A stretch of DNA of 64,000 nucleotides, from positions 124,001 through 188,000 of the forward strand of contig NZ_AUGL01000009.1 of the NCBI RefSeq assembly GCF_000422645.1, written 5' to 3'. This document shows, in pieces, positions 41,613-50,362 of the stretch (the stretch's first letter is position 1; each line of letters starts with the position of its first letter). The translations under genes were made by a program, and so were the position numbers. The notes beneath the pieces were generated by a model. The model saw nothing but the letters and a program-made list of their open reading frames with translations. It made no database searches and was not told where the DNA came from. This stretch comes from Ferrimonas futtsuensis DSM 18154 (lineage in GTDB: Bacteria > Pseudomonadota > Gammaproteobacteria > Enterobacterales > Shewanellaceae).

Positions 41613-42458
41613 TCAATTAATCTCCTGTACCTTCATCACCAGGTCATTCCAATTGCGCTGATTATCCAGGTCATACTCCAGCCCCTTCTCATCCGCTATT
41701 TGAAAACGTTTGATGGCCGGTGTTTTACTGGTCGCTTGGTAGAGCCAGTACGCTTCGGCTTTCAACGCTTCATCAATGGGCTTGTCGATGGATTCATACA
41801 CGGCTTGCTTACACGCATTGATGGACTCTGCCGGGAACGCAGCGATACGTTTGGCCAAGTTGTCTACGTACTCGCCAATCTCTTCCGGATCCAACGCCTT
41901 GTTGATGGTTCCATAGGCTTGTGCTTCATCGGCGGTGAAGTCGCGAGCGCTGAGAATGATCTCCAACGCCCGGCCCAGGCCGGTTTGACGGGCCATCCTG
42001 GACGCTCCGCCGCCGCAGGGAAGAATCCCCATCCCCACTTCCATCTGCATAAACTTAAATTTCCCTCGTGCCGCAAACCGCATGTCGCACGCCAGAGCAA
42101 ACTCATGACCTCCGCCGCGGGCCACCCCTTCAAGCTTGGCAATGGTCGCCTGAGGCAGCTTGCTGATTCTCTCCAGTACCGCCTGCAGATCCAGCAGTTT
42201 AGCCTCTGAACGCGAGACGGCGTCTGCGGACATATCCTTCAGCAAATTGGTGTCGTAATGGCACACCCAGATTTCCGGGTTAGCCGACTGAAACACCACC
42301 ACTTTGACGCTGCGGTCTCGCTCCAGACGCATGGCCAGACCCATCAGATCTTCAAGCATCTCCTGACCCTGTACATTCACCGGACCAAAATCAAAAGTGA
42401 CAGTTAATACGCCGCCATCTTGTTCGGCACTGAATGTGGTATATCCTTGATAAGCCAT
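41613..42458 (-). CDS. Enoyl-CoA hydratase/isomerase (crotonase) family protein
   Basis: The 281-residue protein is a crotonase-fold enzyme. Both glutamates used by enoyl-CoA hydratases are in place: GGGHEFALACD and FMQMEVGMGILPCGGG. The oxyanion-hole strand is near IWVCHYDTNLL. The C-terminus has about 30 extra residues. It may hydrate or isomerise an acyl-CoA; the substrate is unknown. The ATG at 42458 has GGAGAG six bases upstream. It stands alone. Confidence 0.88.
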   Translation of the reverse strand: MAYQGYTTFSAEQDGGVLTVTFDFGPVNVQGQEMLEDLMGLAMRLERDRSVKVVVFQSANPEIWVCHYDTNLLKDMSADAVSRSEAKLLDLQAVLERISKLPQATIAKLEGVARGGGHEFALACDMRFAARGKFKFMQMEVGMGILPCGGGASRMARQTGLGRALEIILSARDFTADEAQAYGTINKALDPEEIGEYVDNLAKRIAAFPAESINACKQAVYESIDKPIDEALKAEAYWLYQATSKTPAIKRFQIADEKGLEYDLDNQRNWNDLVMKVQEIN

Positions 42459-42768
42459 TATGTCTCTCCAAATAAACACAAAATAAATGGTGACCTGAAA
42501 ATTCTTCCAAGCGTGTTTAAAAAGGTTAGCAAGGCTTTGTCAGCTCGATAATTGAGCTGATGTTGGAAAGAGTTTAAATAATATGTATATAGTTACATTG
42601 GAATTCAGGCGTTAGAAAGACAGCTGAATGGATGTCGGCACAGTTTAGGTTTGATAAACCCTGCCACTCCAAACCGGCAAGCTGTATTTTCCTGGTCAAT
42701 CAGCTCACCCAGTGAGTGCAATAATCGGCAATGAGGCCCCAACGATACTCAACTGGTGCTGGCTAATC
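42459..42768. other. AT-rich intergenic region
   Basis: About 310 bp, more AT-rich than the flanking genes and including the promoter region of the crotonase gene. The short palindrome CAGCTCGATAATTGAGCTG lies near 42541-42559. I see no protein or RNA gene in it. Confidence 0.4.
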
Positions 42769-44130
42769 TCAGGCCGACTCAGAGCATCGCCCGGAATTTG
42801 CCACAGCAAACCGGGATGCACTCTGCATCTGCTCAAAGCAGCCCCGGTACAAGACCCAGCTCATGATGCCGGCGGCAAAGTTGCCAATCATGGCCCCGAT
42901 AAACAGACCCTGTTCGCCTCCCAGCTCGGCTCCCAGCCACAGGCCGGGCAAGTAGCACCCCAGCAACCTCAGCGCAGAGATCAGCAGTGCCCGGGCCGGC
43001 TTCCCCAGGGCATTGGCCACGGACACCAACACCATGCAGATCCCCAACGCCCCAAAGCTCAGCGGCACCCAGTTCAGATAGCTGGCCAGGATCACCGCCA
43101 CCTGGGGGTCATTGGCCATCAGCAGGCTGATGGGGAAGGAGAGCATCACGCCAGCCAGGGCCACCAACAGCTGCCAGAGGGCAACAAAGGCCATGGACAG
43201 GTTGACCAGCAGGCGAATTTTGTGGAACTCCCCCCGTCCCCTGAGCCTGCCCACCATGGGGGGCAGCGCCATGGTCAGGGCCAGCACCACCACGATGGAG
43301 AACAGCTCGATTCGGGATCCCAGCCCCCAGGCCGCCACCACATTTTCCCCAAACCCCGCCACCAGCGCCGTAGCCGCCATGGCCGCCACCGGCGGAATGA
43401 ACTGGCTGGTGGTCGCCGGCAGCATCACCCGGGTCAGCTGAGACGCATTGGCCAGACTGTCGCCCAGGCTGAGCCTTATGCTCAGCCAGCCATTGGCGAT
43501 GATCCCCCTGAAGATGATGATGCAGCCTACGCCCAGGGCACAGATGGTTGCCCAAGCGGCACCGGCAATCCCCATATCCAGGGTGAAGATGAACAGGGGA
43601 TCCAGCACCAGGTTCAGCACACTGGTCAACACCATCACCGCCCCGGGCCGTTTTGTCTGACCGTAGGAGCGGTAGAGGCTGTCACCAAAGTAGAGCATGG
43701 CGCCTATCCAGGCACTCATCAGCCAGGGCAACCAGTAAGCCTTGAGCACAGGAAACAGCTCAGGCTGAGCCCCCAGCAAACCATACATGGCCTCCTGGCC
43801 AACCCAGATGGCGATACACAGCGCCAGTATGGTCAGGGCCCCCAACGCCAACACCAGGGTGGCGATCTCTTTGGCCCGCGACTCATCGCCTTCCCCCAGC
43901 ACTCGAGAGCTCACTGCGGTGGTGGCGATGCCCACACCCACCTGGATGCCGATGATCAGCTGGTACACCGGAATGGTGAACCCCAGGGCAGCCAGAGGCT
44001 GAACACCGAGGCGGCCGATGAACACACTGTCCACCAGCTGATAGCTCATGATCGACAAAACCCCGACAATCATCGGCAGGGTCATGCGGAACAGTTGGCT
44101 GGCCAATGAGCGGCTGAGAGGAGTGAGCAA
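42769..44130 (-). CDS. MATE-family multidrug/Na+ antiporter
   Basis: The 453-residue protein has twelve hydrophobic helices in two related halves and begins LTLPMIVGVLSIMSYQLVDSVFIGRLG-like, typical of NorM/MATE exporters. These exchange organic cations or drugs for Na+ or H+ across the inner membrane. The start is uncertain: TTG 44130 has AGGGG-type bases upstream and gives the usual N-terminal extension; ATG 44085 is the first Met. It is a single gene. Confidence 0.9.
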   Translation of the reverse strand: MLTPLSRSLASQLFRMTLPMIVGVLSIMSYQLVDSVFIGRLGVQPLAALGFTIPVYQLIIGIQVGVGIATTAVSSRVLGEGDESRAKEIATLVLALGALTILALCIAIWVGQEAMYGLLGAQPELFPVLKAYWLPWLMSAWIGAMLYFGDSLYRSYGQTKRPGAVMVLTSVLNLVLDPLFIFTLDMGIAGAAWATICALGVGCIIIFRGIIANGWLSIRLSLGDSLANASQLTRVMLPATTSQFIPPVAAMAATALVAGFGENVVAAWGLGSRIELFSIVVVLALTMALPPMVGRLRGRGEFHKIRLLVNLSMAFVALWQLLVALAGVMLSFPISLLMANDPQVAVILASYLNWVPLSFGALGICMVLVSVANALGKPARALLISALRLLGCYLPGLWLGAELGGEQGLFIGAMIGNFAAGIMSWVLYRGCFEQMQSASRFAVANSGRCSESA

Positions 44131-44297
44131 GCTGGATTACCCCTGAGTAGTTGGAAACGGCAAAGAGGTGCCCTTGAAGAGCGACATGGTAAAGATCCGG
44201 CCAGCCGACTTACATCAGCCAGCCCTTGAAACTTTTTCAACCAAAAGTAAACGGCAGCCCCAACCCATTGATTGTCATCGGTTGAGGCCATCCTGGC

Positions 44298-45191
44298 CTA
44301 GGCATCCCAGTAGGGCGGCATGCCGTAGTACTGGGCAAAGTAGTCGATAAAGGCGCGAACCTTGGGGGCCAGCAGCCGAGAGCTGGGATAGACGGCCCAG
44401 ATGGCGGTGTCCGACACCAGGGGATATTCTTTAAGAATCTCCACCAGTTCTCCCCGCTTAAGATGCTCATAGGCTATCCAGGTGGCACACAGGGCGATGC
44501 CCATGCCGTTGGCGCAGGCATCTCGCACCGCCTCGCCGTGATCGGTCCTCAGGTTACCCTTGGCCTTGATGCTCACCTGCCCCTCTGGGGCATCAAACAC
44601 CCAGTTCTCCAGCCCCGTGAGGTTGACGCAGTTGTGATTACGTAGCTCCTCCGGATGACTGGGCTCCCCATGCTGTTCCAGGTACTGTGGCGACGCGCAG
44701 AGAACCCTTCTGTCCGGAGCCAGCTGGCGGGCGATCAGACTGGAGTCTTTGAGCAGGGCATTGCGAATGGCGATGTCGAAGCCCCCCTCCACCAGATCCA
44801 CAATGGAGTCGGTCAGCCGCAGATCGATGGACAGCTCAGGGTACTGAGCCATAAACCCCTTGAGTGCCGGCATCATGTGCATCCGCCCAAAGGAGGCGGG
44901 AGCGGTAACTCTCAAGGTCCCGGAAGGGCTCGCCTTGCCGGCGCCCACCGAGGCCCTGGCGGCATCCACGGTGGAAAGCACCTCTTCGGCGTGCGGCAAA
45001 AAGGCCTCCCCCTCCTCGGTCAGCGACACTTTTCGGGTGGTGCGGTGCACCAGACGCACGCCCAAGCTGGCTTCCAGTTTACTGATGTGTGCGCTGGCCA
45101 CCGCCGGGGATAAACCCAGTTCGTTGCCCGCCTGACTGATGTTGTGAGTGGAAGCCACACGCACAAACAACCTAAGGTATTCAATGTTCAT
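44298..45191 (-). CDS. LysR-family transcriptional regulator
   Basis: The 297-residue LysR regulator has its winged helix at residues 1-60 (NISQAGNELGLSPAVASAHISKLEASLG) and an effector domain of the CrgA/DmlR type. GGTGGA precedes ATG 45191. It diverges from the oxidoreductase gene at 45357 across 165 bp and probably regulates it, as is common for LysR/quinone-oxidoreductase pairs; the inducer is unknown. Confidence 0.9.
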   Translation of the reverse strand: MNIEYLRLFVRVASTHNISQAGNELGLSPAVASAHISKLEASLGVRLVHRTTRKVSLTEEGEAFLPHAEEVLSTVDAARASVGAGKASPSGTLRVTAPASFGRMHMMPALKGFMAQYPELSIDLRLTDSIVDLVEGGFDIAIRNALLKDSSLIARQLAPDRRVLCASPQYLEQHGEPSHPEELRNHNCVNLTGLENWVFDAPEGQVSIKAKGNLRTDHGEAVRDACANGMGIALCATWIAYEHLKRGELVEILKEYPLVSDTAIWAVYPSSRLLAPKVRAFIDYFAQYYGMPPYWDA

Positions 45192-45356
45192 TGTTATCCA
45201 CCTCACTCGCCGATACTCACACTATACCCGGAACATTTTCATCAAAAACTAAAAACTGATTCGCACTGAAGGGTAATTATCAATGAGTGGGTGGGGAAAT
45301 ATGATTTGCTTCATCAATCGACCACTGCCGATTCCGGCGTATCAAGGACCACCAAG

Positions 45357-46343
45357 ATGAAAGCATCCATTATCAACAGCTACGGCGACGTTGACGTATT
45401 CGAACTGGCGGAGATCGCCAAACCAGAACTGAAGCCAGGACACGTACTGGTGCGGGTCGCCGCCACCAGCGTCAATACCGTTGACACCATGATTCGCCAG
45501 ATGGGTGAAGCACTGCCACTCTCTCCTGCCCTGCCCGCAGTGCTGGGTATGGACTTTGCCGGCACCATTGAAGCGATTGGCGATGGCGTCACCAATTTTG
45601 CCGTGGGCGATGAGGTCTATGGGTGTGCCGGGGGATTGGCGGATCTGCAGGGCACACTGGCCGAGTACATACTGGCGGATGCCAGACTCATTGCCCGCAA
45701 GCCGAAAAACCTCTCCATGAAAGAGGCCGCCGCCATCCCACTGGTGGGCATTACCGCCTTTGAGGGCCTTATCCGCGCTGGCGCCCATGCGGGTCAAACA
45801 GTGCTGGTCCACGGCGGGGCCGGCGGCGTAGGCCACATCGCTCTGCAACTGGCCAGCTACCTGGGCGCCGATGTGTATGCCACAGCCACAGGTGCCGATA
45901 AGCTGGCTCTGGTTGAAAAACTGGGCGCCACTCCCATCGACTACATTCAGGAACCCGTCGCCGATTATGTCGCCAAACACACCAACGGTGTTGGCTTTGA
46001 TGTGGTGTTCGACTCCGTCGGCGGCGCCAATATGGAGAACTCCTTCCAGGCGTCCAGGCTCAATGGCCAGGTGGCATCCACCGTCAGCCTGGTGGAGATG
46101 GACCTGTCCACCGCCCACTTCAAGGGGCTGTCTCTGCACGTAGTCTTCATGCTGATCCCCATGCTCCATGACGTCCAGCGGGAAGTACATGGCGAGATCC
46201 TGGCCAAATTGGCCGAGATCGCCGAGGCGGGCAAACTGACGCCCGTCATCGATGAGCCCAGCTTTACCCTGGCCCAGGTGGGGCAAGCACACGCTCGTCT
46301 GGCCAGCGGTCAGTCCAAGGGCAAGGTGGTCATCGAGATCTAA
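45357..46343 (+). CDS. NADP-dependent quinone oxidoreductase-like MDR protein
   Basis: The 328-residue protein is a medium-chain dehydrogenase/reductase of the quinone oxidoreductase type: the GroES-like half (VGDEVYGCAGG) and the cofactor strand GQTVLVHGGAGGVGHIALQLASYLGADVYATA are clear. The catalytic zinc ligands of alcohol dehydrogenases are absent. The enzyme probably reduces enones or quinones with NADPH. AAGGA lies nine bases before ATG 45357. It ends near a GC-rich hairpin GAGGGGCC/GGCCCCTC (46348-46372) that lacks a T-run. Confidence 0.88.
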   Translation: MKASIINSYGDVDVFELAEIAKPELKPGHVLVRVAATSVNTVDTMIRQMGEALPLSPALPAVLGMDFAGTIEAIGDGVTNFAVGDEVYGCAGGLADLQGTLAEYILADARLIARKPKNLSMKEAAAIPLVGITAFEGLIRAGAHAGQTVLVHGGAGGVGHIALQLASYLGADVYATATGADKLALVEKLGATPIDYIQEPVADYVAKHTNGVGFDVVFDSVGGANMENSFQASRLNGQVASTVSLVEMDLSTAHFKGLSLHVVFMLIPMLHDVQREVHGEILAKLAEIAEAGKLTPVIDEPSFTLAQVGQAHARLASGQSKGKVVIEI

Positions 46344-46589
46344 CCCTTGAGGGGCCGCAACCGTGGCCCCTCCCCGAGCGCCACTAAGACCATCGGCAGC
46401 AACCGCCGTCATCAGGATCACTGCGCACAATAGCGCGGTATTCCGACCCCGGGCAAACCCAACGAGGTGCTCACTCGAAAAGGATCTCCCTGATTATCCG
46501 AGCAGTTCGCTGGGTTAAACCTGTCCTAGCTCTCACTTCCCCCCTCCGCGCCGGAGTATACTGGGGCAAATTCACCAGTGATTGACACC

Positions 46590-47387
46590 ATGAACTCTGT
46601 CTATCAGCGCATCATTGGCGCACTGCACAGCAACGACACTCCCAGGGTCAAGGCCATTCATATTATGAATGAGGGGCTCGACAGCAACCCAAACGCCAAG
46701 TTTGGTGCCATTGAGCTGGACGACGGCACCCTAGGCCTGACCTACACCAAGTTGGGGGGAGCCCTGGAACGGCTTCAGGATGACACCCTCTATCAGCAAT
46801 TCCTGGGTCAGCCAGTCACCGAACTGGCGAAACTGTATCTTGAGCCCTCCCCCTGGCAACAAGTCCTGGGCTCGGGTGCGTTGAATGCCATCAGTCAGAA
46901 GCTGCTCAAAGAGCGTGGATTCGAGTACAGCAAAGCACAGGACACGCTGGACCTGCTGAAACTGACCCCTGACGACAGAGTGGGTATGGTGGGCTTCTTC
47001 CCTCCCCTTATCGACTCTCTCAAGGCGCAGGGAATTGCAGTGACGGTGATTGAACTCAAACAAGAGCTGGCCCGTGAAGAGGAGAAGCTACTGGTCACCA
47101 CGGATCCTCAGGCCCTGACACACTGCAATAAGATACTGATCACCGGCACCACGGTGATCAACCACACCCTCAACACTCTGCTGCCACTGGTACAAGACGC
47201 CGATGAGGTGGCGCTGATTGGCCCTTCCGTCGGCCTGCTGCCTGAGGTGCTGTTCGAGCTGGGGGTCACCTCTGTGGGCGGCCGGGTCATCTTGGATGGC
47301 GAGGCGTTCCTGAAACGGTGGAAAGCGGGAGAGAAGTGGAAAAGCTCCGCTCTTCGTTACTCACTGCATAACAGTCAGTATCAATAA
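46590..47387 (+). CDS. DUF364 family protein
   Basis: The 265-residue protein resembles DUF364 proteins: an enolase-N-terminal-like first half (FGAIELDDGTLGLTYTKLG, GSGALNAISQKLL) and a Rossmann-like second half with DRVGMVGFFPPLIDSL and ITGTTVINHTLNTLL, VALIGPSVGLLPEVLF. A role in heavy-metal chelation has been proposed for the family. ATG 46590 is chosen over GTG 46578; neither has a strong ribosome site. It is a single gene. Confidence 0.82.
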   Translation: MNSVYQRIIGALHSNDTPRVKAIHIMNEGLDSNPNAKFGAIELDDGTLGLTYTKLGGALERLQDDTLYQQFLGQPVTELAKLYLEPSPWQQVLGSGALNAISQKLLKERGFEYSKAQDTLDLLKLTPDDRVGMVGFFPPLIDSLKAQGIAVTVIELKQELAREEEKLLVTTDPQALTHCNKILITGTTVINHTLNTLLPLVQDADEVALIGPSVGLLPEVLFELGVTSVGGRVILDGEAFLKRWKAGEKWKSSALRYSLHNSQYQ

Positions 47388-47392
47388 CCGCA

Positions 47393-47415
47393 AAGGGGCG
47401 CTGTAGGCGCCCCTT
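47393..47415. terminator. Hairpin between convergent genes
   Basis: AAGGGGCGC (47393-47401) pairs with GCGCCCCTT (47407-47415). The T-run is poor on both sides, so it is a weak terminator for the DUF364 and sulfatase genes. Confidence 0.55.
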
Positions 47416-47431
47416 CCGCTTATGTGTGATC

Positions 47432-49444
47432 CTAGGGAGCGGCTAGCCCCTGGGGCAATTTGGCACCGGACTCCTGCCTGGCTACCCTGGCCTGCTTCTC
47501 TACTCCGGGGTACAAGCCCTGGTAATAGGCCAAAGAACCCCACAGCGCGTTGGCCAGGGCGGTTCGCTCCATCTCCCTGGGCAGTGCCATAGGGGTGAGG
47601 CAGCTGGTCTCAGGGTCATAGCGAAAACCCATCGCCTGTCTCTCCGGGGTGTAGATCACCACCTCGTTGTCCTCGTTCATCCAGGCAAAGTTCTTATAGA
47701 ACTGCATCATTGCCCTGAGCTTCTGCCGTGGCACCTCTCGGGTCAGATCATGACCAATCATCGGGTGCTGATCGCTGATGCCCATCAACGACAACAGAGT
47801 GGGCGCCAGATCCACCTGGCTGGCCAGGCGGTCATCCTGCCTGGGCTCAATGCCCTCTCCAACAATCACCGCCGGAATACGGAAATGGCTGATGGGCACC
47901 AGCTTGTCCCCATAGGTGCGCGAATCGTGGTCCGCCACCACCAGGAACAGGGTGTCCTTCCAATACTCAGACTCCCGCGCTTTGGTCATAAACTGCCCCA
48001 GCGCCCAATCGGAGTACTTGGCGGCATTTTCCCGGGTCTGATCTGGCTGGTTGTAGGGCTGAATGCGTCCTTTGGGATAATCGAAGGGGCTGTGGTTGGA
48101 TGAGGTGAACACCAGGCTGAAGAAGGGCTTCCCCTCATCGTGCAGCTTGGTGAACTGTTGGTGCGCCTTGATGTAGAGATCCTCATCCGACGCCCCCCAG
48201 GCGCCTTTAAAGTTCAGGGGCTCGAAGGTGGGAAAGTCCTGCATATCCACGAAGCCGTTCCCCAGGAAGAAGCTCTTCATGTTATCGAAATGACTTTCGC
48301 CGCCATAGATGAACTGGGTGTGGTAGCCGTGGCTGCGCAGCAGATCGGCGATGGAGAAGAAGTTGCGCTGGCTGTCATTGAGTTTGACCACCGCACGGGC
48401 CGGTGTCGGAGAGAACCCGGTGGTCACCGCCTCAATGCCTCGTACCGAACGAGTGCCGGTGGCATACATGCGGTTGAAATTCCAACCCTGTTCAATCAGC
48501 TTGTCCAGGTTCGGGGTCAGTGGCAGGCCGCCCAGCCCCCCCACATAGCGAGCCCCCAGGCTCTCCTGAAGCAGGATCACCAGATTCTTTGGCTTCCCCC
48601 GAAAGCTGGCCCGGTGGTTGGCCAGGGTGGGAAAGGCGCCCGAGACAAATTCGGACGAATCCAGGCTGACGGCAGCGCGGACCCGGCGGATGATCTCCTG
48701 ACGCCCCATATTGGGGTAATAATCAAAGGCGCTGTCTTCCGATTCCGCCTGCTTCAACGCAAACGCCATGGAGTAGGCGGAGTTGAGCACCAGATCGTTC
48801 ATCAAGGGGTCGGTAGTGTAGGCCACCAGGGCCGGATTGAGGGGCCGATGCCCCAGGGAGGAACGGGCGCCGCCGACACCGATGATCACCACCAACAGGG
48901 CCAGCAGGGGCCGCCAGTACCAACGAGGCGTTTTGAGGTTTTCAATCCAGTTGCCACTCCAGACCCAGGCAAGCCACAGGGTCAGGTTGCTGACCACAAA
49001 GCCAATGAAAAGCTCAAGCTTATAGCCGCTCCAGAGCATGCCAAACACCTCCTGAGGATAGTTGAGGTATTCGTAGAAGAGGCGGTTGGGCCGAACATCG
49101 TACTCCAGGATAAAGCTGGGGGTCGCCAGCTCCATAAACACCACAAACCAGAGCGCCACCACCAGAAACAGTCGCAAACACTGAAGGATGCGCCGACCGA
49201 CAGTGCCACTACCGGCAAAGAGCACGGTAACAAGTGCAGGAAGGATAAACAGGTAGCTCAGGGCAGACAGGTCCACCCGCAAGCCGCTGAGAAACAGGGT
49301 GCTCCACCCCTCAGCTGCGGTTACTCGATCCGATTGCCACAGGGCCAGGCCGGCCCGTGACAGGGTCATCACCAGTAGCGCCACCCCCATTGCGGAAACT
49401 ATGGGATACAGTAATCCCGTCCGCCGGCGCAGATTATCAAACAT
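47432..49444 (-). CDS. LtaS-like membrane sulfatase/phosphoethanolamine-type transferase
   Basis: The 670-residue protein has five N-terminal transmembrane helices (about residues 1-190) and a periplasmic alkaline-phosphatase-fold domain (about 270-640). Motifs are VILLQESLGARYVGGLGG (metal site), MYATGTRSVRGIEA with the probable nucleophile Thr, FSLVFTSSNHSPFDYP, and LVVADHDSRTYG. Such enzymes move a glycerol-phosphate or phosphoethanolamine group from a phospholipid. It follows dgkA with 25 bp between. This fits transfer from phosphatidylglycerol that leaves diacylglycerol, which DgkA recycles. The start M at 49444 follows GGATGG; a Met at 49456 is also possible. Confidence 0.88.
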   Translation of the reverse strand: MFDNLRRRTGLLYPIVSAMGVALLVMTLSRAGLALWQSDRVTAAEGWSTLFLSGLRVDLSALSYLFILPALVTVLFAGSGTVGRRILQCLRLFLVVALWFVVFMELATPSFILEYDVRPNRLFYEYLNYPQEVFGMLWSGYKLELFIGFVVSNLTLWLAWVWSGNWIENLKTPRWYWRPLLALLVVIIGVGGARSSLGHRPLNPALVAYTTDPLMNDLVLNSAYSMAFALKQAESEDSAFDYYPNMGRQEIIRRVRAAVSLDSSEFVSGAFPTLANHRASFRGKPKNLVILLQESLGARYVGGLGGLPLTPNLDKLIEQGWNFNRMYATGTRSVRGIEAVTTGFSPTPARAVVKLNDSQRNFFSIADLLRSHGYHTQFIYGGESHFDNMKSFFLGNGFVDMQDFPTFEPLNFKGAWGASDEDLYIKAHQQFTKLHDEGKPFFSLVFTSSNHSPFDYPKGRIQPYNQPDQTRENAAKYSDWALGQFMTKARESEYWKDTLFLVVADHDSRTYGDKLVPISHFRIPAVIVGEGIEPRQDDRLASQVDLAPTLLSLMGISDQHPMIGHDLTREVPRQKLRAMMQFYKNFAWMNEDNEVVIYTPERQAMGFRYDPETSCLTPMALPREMERTALANALWGSLAYYQGLYPGVEKQARVARQESGAKLPQGLAAP

Positions 49445-49469
49445 ATTGCCATCCAAAAGTTATTGTTTT

Positions 49470-49838
49470 TTATAAGTAGTTGGAGAACAACACGTAGACC
49501 CAGGTGGCTGTGGCCATCAGCAGGGCCAGCAGCACAGCCGCCGAGCCCATGTCTTTCGCCTGACCTGAAAGGGGGTGGAATTCGTCTCCGATGCGATCAA
49601 CCACCGCCTCGACGGCAGAGTTGAGCAGCTCAACGATGATCACCGCCACCAGCGAACCGATCAGCAACAGCTTCTCAAGTCCGCTGACAGGCAACCACAG
49701 AGCCAGAGGCATCAGCACCAGAAAACCCACCAGTTCCTGTCGGAATGCTGCCTCGCTGATCCAGGCGGCTTTGAGGCCCAGCCAGGAGTAACGAGTTGCA
49801 TAGATAAGTCTTACAAAACCGGTTTGATTGGATTTCAC
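49470..49838 (-). CDS. dgkA: Diacylglycerol kinase
   Basis: The 122-residue inner-membrane enzyme phosphorylates diacylglycerol. It has an amphipathic N-terminus, three helices and the conserved ELLNSAVEAVVDRIGDE segment with catalytic Glu. Length matches E. coli DgkA (122). It starts at GTG 49838 with AGGG seven bases upstream. Position directly before the LtaS-like gene suggests recycling of the diacylglycerol that enzyme releases. Confidence 0.95.
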   Translation of the reverse strand: MKSNQTGFVRLIYATRYSWLGLKAAWISEAAFRQELVGFLVLMPLALWLPVSGLEKLLLIGSLVAVIIVELLNSAVEAVVDRIGDEFHPLSGQAKDMGSAAVLLALLMATATWVYVLFSNYL

Positions 49839-49946
49839 ACTGCTGCCCTAGATTGCGTTGTCTCAAGGCGGAGTTGTAACAAAGGTGAGATGGAAATTTT
49901 GTAAACGGCTGTCACCGAACACGGGCTGAAACGAGTTGAAAGCCCA

Positions 49947-49982
49947 TAAAAAAACAAAAGGCTCCCTATGATTGGAAGCCTT
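49947..49982 (-). terminator. Intrinsic terminator, minus strand
   Basis: AAGGCTCCC (49958-49966) pairs with GGAAGCCTT (49974-49982) with one mismatch; on the minus strand a TTTTGTTTTTTT run follows. It ends a minus-strand transcript coming from 49983 or beyond, where no protein gene is visible. Confidence 0.7.
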
Positions 49983-50250
49983 CTGCTGCGTGAAATATCT
50001 TGTTCGCGACGGTCAGTCACGTGGTGGTGCAATCCTTGCGAGCCAGAGTGTGCCCGCACCGAATGCTCTGTTCCAGAAAAACAACCAATTAGCAACCAGA
50101 AGCGTGTTTAGCTTCACATCCCATCAAAGAGTGAGATCTCTGGTCAAAGTTCCCCACCGACGGTAAGCAAAGATTTGAACCTGATTACAACCATTTACAG
50201 ACCGTAACCAGCTCATCGGGCCATCGGGGACAAACACAACAGCCAGCGAT
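49983..50250. other. Gene-free stretch with FMN-riboswitch-like words
   Basis: The plus strand contains TTCCCCACCGACGGTAA (50148-50164), close to the conserved RFN/FMN-riboswitch segment TTCCCCACCGGCGGTAA. Other RFN-like words (GTGGTGCAATCC, GCGAGC, AGATCTCTGGT) occur in the preceding 140 bp, but I could not build the full six-stem fold, and no riboflavin gene follows. A minus-strand terminator stands at its left edge, so a minus-strand small RNA is another possibility. Confidence 0.3.
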
Positions 50251-50251
50251 C

Positions 50252-50278
50252 AAAAAAGGCCTCGGATGGAGGCCTTTT
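50252..50278. terminator. Intrinsic terminator after ggt
   Basis: AAAAGGCCTC (50254-50263) pairs with GAGGCCTTTT (50269-50278) around GGATG. The minus strand has a six-T tail. It ends the GNAT-ggt operon. Confidence 0.85.
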
Positions 50279-50362
50279 CTCTGCTTAGGGCGTAATTTCG
50301 ACACATCGAGACCTTAATGGCCGGGTGCTGGCGAAAAAACACACAGCAAAGGTCAACACGCC

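Noticed and set aside
42712-44109. Long plus-strand open frame (about 465 codons) rich in Gln and His
   Set aside because: It is antisense to the MATE gene, whose twelve helices and start are convincing; the frame's composition is that of a reverse-complement shadow.
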